A stretch of DNA of 64,000 nt, taken from Fremontodendron californicum (lineage: Eukaryota; Streptophyta; Magnoliopsida; Malvales; Malvaceae). Each line of letters opens with the position of its first letter. Within the stretch, counting starts at the first letter, position 1. A model generated the notes under the pieces. That model was not told the DNA's origin, did not search any database, and saw nothing but the letters and a program-made list of their open reading frames with translations. This document shows, piece after piece, positions 20,798-31,929 of this stretch. Location: assembly GCA_030761205.1 (NCBI GenBank), contig JAULJL010000003.1, forward strand, positions 3,968,001 through 4,032,000. Reading direction: 5' to 3'. Both the position numbers and the translations under genes were made by a program.

Positions 20798-21574
20798 AGC
20801 GACCCAGCTACACCAATCTTGACCGTCTTATCTCTCAGGTATTAAAAAATTATAGCCTCTTACTGTGTTTGTATGGTTTTTTTGTTAATGGCTTGCCCTA
20901 ATATCTCTCTTGTGATTCAGGTGATTTCCTCCTTGACTGCCTCACTGAGGTTTGATGGTGCCTTGAATGTGGATGTGACTGAATTCCAGACCAACTTGGT
21001 TCCTTACCCAAGAATCCACTTTATGATTTCCTCATATGCTCCAGTCATCTCTGCTGAGAAGGCTTACCATGAGCAACTCTCAGTTGCTGAAATCACCAAC
21101 AATGCCTTTGAGCCCTCATCTATGATGGCAAAGTGTGATCCTCGCTATGGAAAGTATATGGCTTGCTGTTCGATGAACCGTGGTGATGTCGTGCTTAAGG
21201 ATGTGAATGCTGCAGTTGCTACCATCAAGACCAAGCGCACCATTTAATTTGTTGATTGGTGTCCGACCGGATTCAAGTGCGGTATTAACTGCCAGCCACC
21301 TACTGTTGTTCCTGGAGGTGACCTAGCCAAAGTGTAGAGGGCTGTTTGCATGATTTCCAACTCCACCAGTGTGGCTGAGGTGTTCTCTCGCATTGACCAC
21401 AAGTTTGATCTTATGCATGCGAAGCGCGCCTTTGTTCACTGGTATGTGGGTGAAGGTATGGAAGAAGGAGAATTCTCCGAGGCTCGTGAAGATCTTGCTT
21501 CACTAGAGAAGGATTATGAAGAAGTTGGTGCTGAATCAGCTGAGGGTGACGAGGGTGAGGATGATGAGTACTAA
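20703..21574 (+). pseudogene. TUA: Chimeric exon (unknown gene fused to alpha-tubulin) plus decayed alpha-tubulin 3' exon (unit 1)
   Basis: Exon 20703-20838 opens after an AG acceptor with 30 codons of the unidentified gene (start QYTDNISLGQ, end ISPPQY), then continues in frame as alpha-tubulin (IERPSYTNLDRLISQ). A GT-AG intron (20839-20920) follows, then the tubulin C-terminal part 20921-21574 (VISSLTASLRFDG to GDEGEDDEY). Two nonsense codons interrupt it: TAA at 21245-21247 replacing Q in TIQFVDW, and TAG at 21335-21337 replacing Q in AKVQRAV, both explainable as C-to-T changes. The tubulin N-terminus with its main GTP-binding loops is absent. The retained intron shows a DNA-level duplication, not an mRNA copy. 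Confidence 0.92.
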
Positions 21575-21830
21575 GTACCTGTGAGTGAGGGCTTACATTT
21601 TGCGAGCTAGTGATTTGTCAACTTTTATTATGTGTTGAATCTGTATTTTGCGAGCTTCGATTCTTTGAAGCTTGTTAAAATAAAGACTTGATATGGTATT
21701 CTATTATATGCTATTATATTTAGTCTGTTGTGTTTGTGTTGCAACTTGATATGGTCCCTTTGTTGGGCAGTTTAGCTATTGATTTGGTTGTGCTTCTTGG
21801 AGTCATATTAATGTCTGCATTTAAAATGTT
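21575..21830 (+). other. Probable former alpha-tubulin 3' UTR (unit 1)
   Basis: T-rich sequence after the tubulin stop, including AATAAAG near 21680, which may be the old polyadenylation signal. Confidence 0.4.
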
Positions 21831-22403
21831 GGTCAAAGTATTGTATTATATCGTTTAATTCAAAATTAGTTTTTTTATTATAATATTGAGTAATTTAATC
21901 ACTTAAATTTTTTATTATAATATTAATAATTTAATTATTTTAAAATTGAAATAAAAAAGTAAAATTATAAAGAGAAAAAGTAAAATTACTAATTGATGTA
22001 ATGTGAATTGTTAAAAAAAATTAATGCGATGTTTAATCTGTGTTTATTGTTTAGTTAATGATGTGAATGTAAAAGTTAATATGACATTAAAAAATTTTAA
22101 TATTTTAAAATAATGTAAACAAAGAAAATAATAAAATTATTGAAAATATATTATTTATTTTATTTATGTTATTTTTAAATAATATGTTTTATTGGTATCA
22201 CATTAATATTTGATATTTTTTCATCATTAACTAAATAAAAAATTAAATACCACGTCAGTTTTTTTAACGATTTATATTACATCAGTTAACAATTTTAAAA
22301 TTTTGTTTTAATTTTAAAAAATAATTAAATTATTTAATTTTATAATATAAGAATTAATTTATACTAAATAATATAGAATATGAATTTTTTAAATACTTTG
22401 ACC
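21831..22403. mobile_element. Degenerate MITE with long terminal inverted repeats (unit 1)
   Basis: The ends GGTCAAAGTATT and AATACTTTGACC are perfect inverses, and the inverted similarity continues inward (AAATTGAAATAAAAAAGTAAAAT against ATTTTGTTTTAATTTTAAAA). The inner motifs ACCACGTCAG and GATGTGAATGT match the better preserved element at 51248-51769. A 9-bp flanking duplication is only partly preserved (TAAAATGTT and TTAAATCGT). It has no coding capacity. Confidence 0.75.
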
Positions 22404-23361
22404 TTAAATCGTAAGGGCCTTGTAAATGCCTAACAAATATCATGGATTCATGGGTTTACCTTACTGTTTAAGATAACAATATACGAAATGCAACTTTCAC
22501 ATCAGTACGTTTAGATCTCGCCACTTATAATTTTTTTTAAAATAATAAATTGACATTCAAAATCGATTCAAATATCAAATCTGTTTGATTTAATTCGATT
22601 CAATTGTGTATTGATTTTTGACCAATTTGATTAATTTTCAATTTATTATGATTAATTTTCATTTTAACACTAACGTGTTACCTGATAGATTTCTCTTAAG
22701 TTGTTTAGAACTTTAGATATACTAATTAATTCTTTTTATTTCTTCAAAAAAACAAAATATTAAATTTTCAAATTTTAGACTTTTTAATTGCTTAACTAAA
22801 CCAATGTCAAGCCGAAAACCCAACGATTGTTACTAAATGCATGTGCCTGAGACACCAAATTCGAGTAAGTATCGAATACAAATATATGTTATCATCTATT
22901 GAAATTTTGTTCAAGAGGTGGCTGCTAACCACCTCTTGGAATTCAAAGAGAAGGTCCTCCTTCCATGTTGTTACCCGAATTCGGATGAATATCGAATACG
23001 AGTATATGTTCGACATATTTATATTTATTTTTTTTTCCATATATTTAGAAGATCACATCCTATACTTATATTCGAACATATATCAGACACAAATATTAAA
23101 AAAAAAAAAAAATCACACCACTATAAAAGAAATAGAAACATATATAAGTCTATAACCATCTTTTCTATATTTGAAGCCAATTTGGCAAGGAATTGGATCT
23201 GTAAAACAGTATGAAAGACACTGAGATTTCAATTGGAGTGAGTAGTTCCCGCTGATATAGGATTTACAAAGAAAAAATTATAGGAGATGAAGGAAAAAAG
23301 CTACAGAAACCAGTAATTTAAGTGTAAGAAAATTTCTTGCAAGTGGAACACTTGTTGTACT
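22404..23361. other. AT-rich spacer with a short hairpin (unit 1)
   Basis: No gene is supported. A perfect 10-bp stem CAAGAGGTGG / CCACCTCTTG with a 7-base loop lies at about 22913-22939. It is flanked by two direct repeats of an ATTCGRRTRARTATCGAATACRA-like sequence near 22859-22890 and 22978-23010. Confidence 0.6.
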
Positions 23362-23515
23362 TCAATTTACAGGAGGGGCCGTTTGAGAAATCCTTTCATC
23401 TTCCACAAGTGCATAAGGGTCGATGTATTGCGGTGGTGAAATGGGAGTCTTACTTGCATCATGAATGAAAGATGGTCCAAAATACTGCCCCAAGGATATA
23501 TTATCAGTATATTGC
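23362..23515 (-). pseudogene. C-terminal exon of an unidentified gene (unit 1 right end)
   Basis: After an AG acceptor on the minus strand there are 50 codons and a TGA: start QYTDNISLGQYFGPSF, middle ISPPQYIDPYALVEDE, end RISQTAPPVN. It is the uninterrupted version of the exon seen fused to tubulin at 20703. No upstream exons are present, because the similarity stops at the unit junction just beyond. The family is not recognised. It is the right arm of the inverted repeat. Confidence 0.6.
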
Positions 23516-23569
23516 CTTTAAAACCTATGTTATCCGGATTCGGAGATTAGTGTCTAACACAAGTATAAA
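23420..23569 (-). repeat. Right arm of the inverted repeat (unit 1)
   Basis: Reverse complement of 20649-20797 with very few differences (for example TAATCTCC against TCATCTCC). Its outer end meets the TRIM LTR of the next unit at TATAAAACC|AAATTCC. Confidence 0.88.
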
Positions 23570-23571
23570 AC

Positions 23572-24121
23572 CAAATTCCATATCAATAAAATACGGGTGA
23601 GGGATATGGATTATAAAAGCTGGCACACATTCCACTAATGCGGCGCGCTTTTGGAATAAAGCCGTGAGATTCTATGTAGTCAAAGCGAACAATATCGCAT
23701 GACATGGAATGATGGTGGGGTCATGATGGATGGTATCAGAGCCGTTTACCCGTGCTCGCTAGTCGGAGGTGGGGCAAATCTCAGCGAGAACGCTGAGTCC
23801 CGTAAAGGGTGAGTGAAATACCCCTAGGCAAATCCCACATCAACAGAACACAGGTGAGGGATATGGGCTATAAGGGGTGGTATCATAGTTGTCTTCCCGT
23901 GCTCGCTGATTGGTGGTGCAGCAAACCTCAACAAGGACCCTGAGTTCCTTAAGAGGTGAGTGAAATGCCCCTAGGCAAATACCACATTGACAGGACACGG
24001 GTGAGGGACCTGGGCTATAAGGGGTGGCACACCTTCCACTAGTGCGGCGCGACAAAACCGTGAGGCTCTGCAGAGCCAAAGTGAATAATACCACATGACG
24101 TGAAATGGTGGGACCATGACA
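23572..24121 (+). mobile_element. TRIM-like element, 5'-truncated (unit 2)
   Basis: Same arrangement as 7645-8217, but the first 16 bases of the 5' LTR are missing because the duplication junction lies inside it. The PBS (GGTATCAGAGCC near 23731), middle truncated LTR and 3' LTR are kept. The GAAAG duplication remains only on the right (24122-24126). About 12 bp are lost in the 3' LTR (GGCGCGACAAAACC). Confidence 0.82.
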
Positions 24122-24126
24122 GAAAG

Positions 24127-25137
24127 AAATCCTTGATTTGTTTTCCCACACGCAATTACCAAACATGATTGTCCGGGTTGAAACCTGAAAAGGATCTCTA
24201 TTTCAAACAAAATCAACGTGTTGACATCTATGTTCATGAGCAAAAATATTTGGAAATGTGCATTTTGCAACAATTTCTTGTTAGCTGATGTTAAGCAATT
24301 TGCCACTGGCTTCTCAAAAAAATTTAAAAAACATTTTTTAGTTCTTTACCATCTTTGAGTAGGATTTCCTAAAAAAGAAAGAGAGAGATCTGAGAAGTAA
24401 CAGTTTAAGATGTAAAGTAACTAAAATACCAGAATTTTTTTTGGAAATCTTGCCTTCTAGTTTCATTTCAGGGGTCTTAGTTTTACCTACACCTACCAAC
24501 TTAAATTACTTTGTTCAAAGTGCCTGAATGATAAAATATGATAAAAGAACTTTTCCCCTCAATTTTGATGCTTAATAAAAGAAATGATCTGTGGTAAAAT
24601 ATGCAATGGATATGATATGATGCAAATTATGGTAAATTTTAACCTTCAATGAATGCCATCTCTTTCATTCTCAACAAAACATATATAGACTCTGATTTCA
24701 TAAAGGCAGGCAATAGCTAATAAATTTTCCAAGGTTATATTGTATTATACATAAAGAGCTTCAGCGATTTTAAGTTTAAGCTGCACTTGGTTGAAATAAG
24801 ATGGTTTGCTGAACCACTGTGAACGGGAAAATTAAGTTGAGAAGATGCAATCAGCAGAGAAAGGGCAAGCCATGATCAGGTAAATAGCTAGCCTGACAAA
24901 TTAATCCATGAAAAAAGAGACAATACAATGGTATTAATCAATATGTGTAAGAGCTTCTTCATTCATATCATCATATTCATTTGATTAACCATTAAGAGTC
25001 AAAGGCATAATTATGGCTCTACTTCATGATCAAACACAATTAATATTTCTTTAGGACACATATATGATCCTAGCTGGTATATTTCTTGTATCTTCTGCTT
25101 TCTTTTTTTCCCTTTTGGAATTCTGGTGCTTTGTATT
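24127..25137. other. 3' flank of beta-galactosidase copy 2, no gene seen
   Basis: Near-identical to 8223-9223; nothing further supported. Confidence 0.6.
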
Positions 25138-28100
25138 TTAACTGCAAACAGCTTGTACTGCCAGCTTCTTTGTAACTTCAATATTACTCAATCCGAATGT
25201 CGCATCTGATACATCAATCGTGCAGCTTGGCTTCCCCGCACATGCCTACAAAAGAAAATTTGAAATTATAAATACTCGCATAAATTACTGTACAAAGTGA
25301 ATTTTTCATAGTATTTGATATCAGGGTCAGGGATTTTTTTTTTTTTTTTTTCAGTTTTTATATGATAATTACCTTATCCACTGCAGCCAGGCTGTTAGTG
25401 GCTTGGAAGGAACCTGTCTTGTATGAGCCACATGATCCCCAGGGGTCCCCGAAGCTGGCAAACTGGATATCAGAAATGGTTCGCCCAGCTTGGCATGACA
25501 ATTCTAATTTGGTACCCTCATATGCATAACCACAAATCATTCCTACTGTCACAATCTGGAAAGAGATGTCCGTAGTGTTTCCACCTACTTCCTCAAATAG
25601 AATCAATGTGTTTGTGCCATTGTTGTTGAGGAATGATCTCGGAATGTGGTACCTTGTACAAGTATAATACGTTTATAATTAGTGGTTGGAGTTCATTTAT
25701 ACTATAAATTTAAGCAAATTATCAGTATTTTATACCATCTTTGGGAAGGATTGCCACAGTTTGTCCTGCATCTGTCATCCTTATATGAGCCGCGGTAATC
25801 GCATGTGTCACTGCATCCATTAGCATCAGCTATTTGTGCTGGCCAGTAGCGCCCAATGCTGTTTCCATTTACCCAGGCGTGACCTTTGCCCATGCCTTGC
25901 AAGTCCACAGCCACTGGTTCTGTACCCAAAGGAGCCTGGAAAGTGGTCTGGACACATACAACTTAGATTCATTATAACTTAAAAAAAAAAAAGAAAAAAA
26001 AGAAAGGGAAAACAGAAAAATTAAGAACCATTTTTGAAAAAGTAGTACCTTATACCAAGTCATGGGTCTGCCAATGGGAAGTTTATCTGCAGCAAAGACT
26101 TTCCCGTGTGGTGAATTTGGATCGTAGAGACGTTTGGCTAATTCACCAGTTAAGCCAACCTTCACCAGAGAAACAAGGAGATGAGTTTACACTTTACAGT
26201 GCACGGAATGAAATTAAAAAGAGACAGGAAAGCGAGAAAGAAAATTTAAAAAAAAAAACATTTACCTTATAAAACCAATTGCTTGATGTTAGATCAATAG
26301 TCTTTTTGGCATCGTTGACCAACTGCACTGAGCCATCCACTAAGCCAGTAGGTTTCAAGTCGTACTTGGCACCATAATTCTGCCATTATTGAAGCAATGA
26401 TAAGAAATTATGTTTTGTTTTCAACTGTTTTAAAGATTGGAACTAATCTATGAAAAAATGAGAATGCTTAAGAACTTGATTTTGATGCTAAAGTGGTGGG
26501 GAAGCGCATACCGCCAATCCAATTGTGGCACTGAGTAAAGAAATGGTGTTAACCCCAGGATTGAGAGAAACAGGTTTCTCGAATACAAAGCTATAATCAT
26601 CACCATTTACCATTTGTTGACCATTGACTTGCTTGGAGAATTGGTTACCTATTGTACCATCAAACATTGAGTTAAAATGAAGTTGGGAATTAATTATCAT
26701 TATACAAACTGAAATCAATTGCACCGGTCCACCGGACTAAACATTACCTATAAGCTTTTTGTTCATATAAGCATAGAGTGCATGGCCATTGGTACTGACG
26801 CGCAGGGTTGCATTCTTCCAGGAATTATAAATTGTGTTATTAATATCAACACTGTTTCAGGTAAAACAAAAAAAAAATCAAAAAACTTAAGCATCATATT
26901 TCTATCCCTGGTAAAAATCAGAAAGTAAGGAATATAGTTATATCAGAGTTGAGGTTAGGAAATTTACCTAGTCATGTACCACAAGTAGTCACTGATATCA
27001 AAAGTTGCTTCTTTCTGGTCAAGAAGAAGTGTTGCTCTAAATCTACCCTTTCCTTGGAGGGTGTCTCTCATGGGCTCTGGAGCCCACATCCAGGTGAGTT
27101 TGGGAGCTTGCTCTTCTGTCTCAGGTACATCAGCATCTCCCTCGTCCCCTTCATCATCCCCATCCTCATTCTCGTCCTTATAGTTTAGTTTCTTTATCAT
27201 TACAGAGGTCTGACTAGTAAGCTGTGGACAATAGTAAATACAATATTATATTATATTATATCCTCTGATTCGCATTATTGTTCTGGCTGTGGCCTGTGGG
27301 CAGCATTTAGACAACATCATATGGTAATTGTGAAGAAAGAAATGAAAGTCAATCTCTCTTACCTTTGCACTGCTGAATATTTCCTTGTTGCAATCCTGAA
27401 GAATACTAACAGACCAAGCGGGCACAAAGTACTTCCCATCTTGGCCCAAGTCAACATTGGCATCATTTTGCCCATTTTGATTGCTCAAGAAACAGAATCT
27501 CTCTCCGGTAGCATTGATGGCGTAGGTGGTCAACTGATTGCCAAGAGAAATTTACATATCATTTCTTTTACTTGGGATTCAGCAATATGTATATATTTGT
27601 TAGCTGTCACTTACATCGACATCTTTAGCATAATTCTTGGTTGTTGCTATGCCAGTAGTGAGAGCTTTCTCCCCAACTTTAAGAGCTGCATGAAGTTGCT
27701 TTAGATGTCCATACTTGGGTTGGTTAAGATTCCCTGAAAAGTTTTGATTTTCGGAGCTTTAATCTTGGTTTATAGTAGTGTAACTTGGCCTTAATGCAGA
27801 ATCAGGAATATAACATAATAATAATAATATTTGTATGTTTGATTACCATATTCATCGAGTGGTGCATCATAATCATATGATGTAGAAATGTATGGACCTC
27901 CGGCAGTGCGTCCAAAGTTTGTTCCACCATGATACTGAAATTTACAGGGGAAGAAAAGGATATAAGATTATTTCAATGAATTATGAAAATCCTCAAATGA
28001 AATTAACATGTAGTGACCAACCATGTAATAGTTATTCAAGATCCCTCCAAATTGGAAAAATCTTGCAACTGCAAATGCGAGATCTTCAGCTGCTCTATGT

Positions 28101-29725
28101 GGGTCTTTGCCTCCCCAAAGTTTGAACCTATAACAGCAAGATGCTGGGCTTAAGGCTTTAAATTTTATTGGTCTATGAAAATAATGAAAGAGCCAGCCAA
28201 GGAAGAGAAACACACCATCCAGTCCAATTCTCGGTCCATATTTTTGGATTATTAGGATTGTTTGGCTTGAATTGGTCACAGTAAAATCCATTGCAGGTAT
28301 TGATCTGCACAGAGGTAGTAAAAGAATGTTACTAGTAAAACAAATCCAATTTTCTTCTTTTATTTAATATGCAATATGTTCTGAATCTGAAAATAACATT
28401 TCTGCTTTGTAATATAAAGAACAAATCGGTATACCATGGTTTGAGGAGCATCGCCCTGTTGGCACATAATCCATGGAACACCAATATTTTGGGCTACAGC
28501 CATTTGTGCACACCATTGGATGTATTTTTTCCCTGCTTCTCCATAACCTCCCATGATGTTTCCATATTCGTTCTCAATCTGCATGTTTTAATTACAGCAA
28601 AAAGTCCTCAAGACTTTATCTAATAACCATAGATGTTAACTGAAAATAAATAATATTGCTGGAATTGTTTGAAAACCTGAGCCAAAATAATGGGGCCTCC
28701 CTGTGGTGCAAACAGGTTGGCACTTTTGACCATGTCGACGATCTTGGTTGTAAAAATTTCCATTTCACTCTGTATTTCATGAGGAATTCTTTTAGAATGC
28801 TTACAATCAAAATTAATCAACATTGAAAGAAAAGAATAAAATCAAAGCTGGGACCTTGTAGATCTCATTATCTGTTCTCAGTTCAATCCCTGGGGTATTG
28901 TGAAGCCACATAGGGAAACCTCTGATGTAAAAGAAAATGGTTACATTAGCACTTTATTTTCAAGTAAGAACATATAGTTCTCCTACCATATTTATGATTT
29001 TAATCAATGGTATTTCATTTCAGATTTACCCATAATTCCATTCAGCACAGACATAAGGTCCAATGCGCAGAATGGCGTAGAGACCAGCATTTTGGATGAG
29101 CTGGAAAAACTTTATGAAGTTCAAGTTTCCTGAGAAATCATACTGAAACAAGAACAAAAACAAAAACAGAGAAGCGAAGTCAGGAATATCAGCAGATTCT
29201 CTAAATGAGCAATGTATTAATATAACTCTATAACAACAATTCAGAGTCAGACCTCGCGGCGTTTAGGCTCATGGCGATCCCAGAAGATATATGTTTCAAC
29301 AGCATCGAGACCACCATCTTTTGCCTTCTGAATGAGATCAGGCCACATCTGTTTCATGTGAATAGTTAGCAGACAGTTTATTTTTCATTTTTTAATTTCA
29401 AATGAACAATGCCATTTGAAGATTTTGTTTTTGTTTAATGTTGGTTTTGTAAAGTAAATCCATGTGAAAAATGTTAAATTTTCAGAAAACTATAATGTCA
29501 AACAAACTTGAAGATTGCAACTTTGTTCTTGGTTATTCCTATGGTAAACAAAAATCCTAATACCTGCTCAGTGCTGCGAGGATAATGAATGGAACCAGAA
29601 TTAATAATCTTGCGCTGCCCATCAATGATAATGGCAGTTGCATCATATTCAACCTTGACTGCTGAGCATGAACTCAGCAAACACAAGGCAGCCAGGAGAA
29701 GAAACTGAATCCAATTATTTGGCAT
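25138..29725 (-). CDS. BGAL: Beta-galactosidase, GH35 with SUEL domain (copy 2)
   Basis: Same 19-exon structure as copy 1. Exons 1-18 lie 15905 bp further on (exon 1 is 29725-29564, exon 18 ends at 25373), and exon 19 is 25245-25138. Every exon I compared is unchanged at the protein level, with only silent differences, for example in the codons before ACAGKPSC and in GSCGSYK. Acid/base E181, nucleophile E250, the acidic insert and the SUEL domain are all kept. The proximal promoter is the same as in copy 1, so copies 1 and 2 should be expressed alike and encode the same 855-residue secreted enzyme. Confidence 0.95.
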
Positions 29726-29860
29726 CTTGATTAGCAAAGAACACCCTTTTCCTTTTTCCCTATGATGATGATGATGGTGAATGATAGAAGCTAGAGCAGA
29801 ACATAGACTATTACTAGGGAAGCCTGTGGCTTTAATTCACCTAAGCTGAAGATCAATGCA

Positions 29861-29868
29861 TTTATAAG
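29861..29868 (-). promoter_or_regulatory. TATA box of beta-galactosidase copy 2
   Basis: Same CTTATAAA element and spacing as in copy 1. Confidence 0.65.
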
Positions 29869-30676
29869 AGACCCCATCAACTAAAACTCGCCAATTATTC
29901 AGATCAGGACAACTCATTTCTCTGCAATTTTCTATATTTAGGCCTACTGTGATCTTTTATGACTAAAATTGGGATAACAATACATACCATAGTAGCTAAT
30001 TTTATGACTAAAATTGGGACAACTCATTTCTCTGCAATTATTCAGAAGTATTGAACTGATTTCGTTGGTCTATAAGATTATCTTATCTTTTAGTCTTTTA
30101 GGTGCATACATATTTAACTAATGCTTGATTAATGGAACAGAAACAATGCAATGTCATTCTGCAGAGCTATAGATGTATGAAACTGATTTCTTTGGTCCAT
30201 AATCAACTGTACAGATTTGTGTCTAATGTATTAAACTCTTTGCCTGGTTCAGTATCACTGATATTGGATCATAGGCTATCAATTTTAGTATAGATAAATA
30301 TCTTGGTTCATTTCAGGGCTCAAGCCCACTCCATTCTTCTGTGCTGTTAAGTTCATGACTGCCTCCACCTTATACATTTATTATACTGTTAACATTGAGT
30401 CATGGCATGACAAATTAAAAAGGAAAACTGACATTTTAATTAAACTAATTCTTTTCACTACCAATTCATGTTGTATCCTTTTTGCATCTGGCACTGACTG
30501 GTGAAAATGAATTCATGCAACTAATGCGAAATCAGTCATCATTTAAATCTTTCTTGTGTGTAATTAATTTTAGCACTACATGTAGACATGAGCTTGTTTT
30601 GTTGTATTACTCAAACTCTTTTGTTTTTGATTTTGATTTATCGTTCTTTTCTAATGACCGGTGTATTCTCGTGCAG

Positions 30677-30832
30677 CTTGGCCCGAAGGCAGAGGATGTA
30701 TCCAAGCCGGTAAATCCATTAGTATTTCTCTTGCGCTTCATGTTAGGTGCCATGGCAGCAACGTATTATGTATTGGTCCCAATCTACATGTGGGTCAAAG
30801 ATCAAATTGTACCAGAGGGTCAACCAATCTAA
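30677..30832 (+). pseudogene. Isolated C-terminal exon of a small membrane protein (unit 2)
   Basis: Copy of 14772-14927: acceptor GTGCAG, LGPKAEDVSKPVNP start, one membrane segment, tail ending GQPI and TAA. No upstream exon was found and the family is not recognised. Confidence 0.55.
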
Positions 30833-30933
30833 GAGAGATTGGATATATTTCTTTAGTTTATATCGTATGTTAGACAACTTCTAGCTATAAGGGTGTTTTG
30901 CATTTCTTAAAGAAACCAACTTTTATCAAGTAA

Positions 30934-31653
30934 AGGTCATTTTGGGAGCTTACTGAAATTCAGGATAATAGTTGGACCTGGAAAAAACTCTTAAAATTGA
31001 GGCACTTGGCCAACCAGTTCATTAGCCATCAAGATGGAAGATGGATTTGGAAATTTCCTGGAACCACATTCTCAGCTGCAAAAGTGTGGCAGGTTCTTAG
31101 ACTAAAGAAGCAGAAGGTTAAATGGGATAGACTTTTGTGGTATTCTCATCATATCCCTAAACACTCCCTTATTTCCTGGATGACCATTTTGAACAGATTG
31201 CCTACAAGCACGAGACTTATGAGCTGGGGGTTCGAGGTAGACGTGAATTGCAAGCTTTGCCTCTCTGAACAAGAGACCCGGGATCACTTGTTCTTTGAAT
31301 GTAGCTTCTCCAAATCTGTTTGGTTGCAGGTAATGCAGTCATGTCAGTTGCAAGTACGAAGTTGTAGTTGGAACAATGTGCTTGAATGGGCTGTGCAGAA
31401 GCTCAATGGTAGATCATTGCTTACAACTATTCTAAAGCTCGCTTGGAATGCAACCATTTACCACGTCTGGAAAGAAAGGAATAGAAGGTTACATGGAAAT
31501 CCATGTAAGTCTCCATTGCAGGTTTTTGAAACCATTAAAGAGGAGATCAGATTCAAGTTGGTAGGCTTAAAAAACTTAGAACTTGATAATGTAAATGCTA
31601 ACCTTTGTACTGATTGGGACTTAAGCAACTCTATTTTTCTTTCATTGATGTAA
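30934..31653 (+). pseudogene. LINE polyprotein C-terminus with zf-RVT domain (unit 2)
   Basis: Same open frame as in unit 1 with a few replacements: TEIQDNSW for TEAQNNSW, QVLRLKK for QVLRPKK, TDWDLS for TDWGLS. The zinc-binding CKLC and HLFFEC motifs are unchanged. Immobile fragment. Confidence 0.9.
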
Positions 31654-31745
31654 AGCTACCTGAGTAGCTCATTCTTCAGTTTTGATGTAGCAGAGATATT
31701 CTCTGCTTCTTGGATAAATAAACTGACACTTATCCAACAAAAAAA
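30934..31745 (+). mobile_element. 5'-truncated LINE (unit 2)
   Basis: Copy of the unit 1 insertion, flanked by the same AACTTTTATCAAGTAA duplication at 30918-30933 and 31746-31761. The tail is shorter (CAACAAAAAAA). The same insertion point in both units shows that the LINE predates the duplication. Confidence 0.95.
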
Positions 31746-31929
31746 AACTTTTATCAAGTAATTTACCCTGTTCTTACTCTGGTCATCAAGCTTGTTTTCA
31801 TGTACCATATTAGCTATAAGCTTGTTTTCACTATGACAAAAAAGCGACGTGGATGGCCTCACCATCCAGGAAAAAAGCCAACATTTATAGTAAGGGTGGA
31901 TATAATACTTTAAACACCATTTTGACACA

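Larger units (their letters stand above)
7661..23571. repeat. Tandem segmental duplication, unit 1 (about 15.9 kb)
   Basis: This segment is repeated nearly base for base at 23572-39500, and its first 6.4 kb again from 39501. The left boundary is set where copies 2 and 3 leave similarity with unit 1, inside the TRIM 5' LTR (sequence CAAATTYCATATC). All gene fragments and insertions between are shared, so LINE, MITE and TRIM insertions predate the duplication. Confidence 0.93.
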
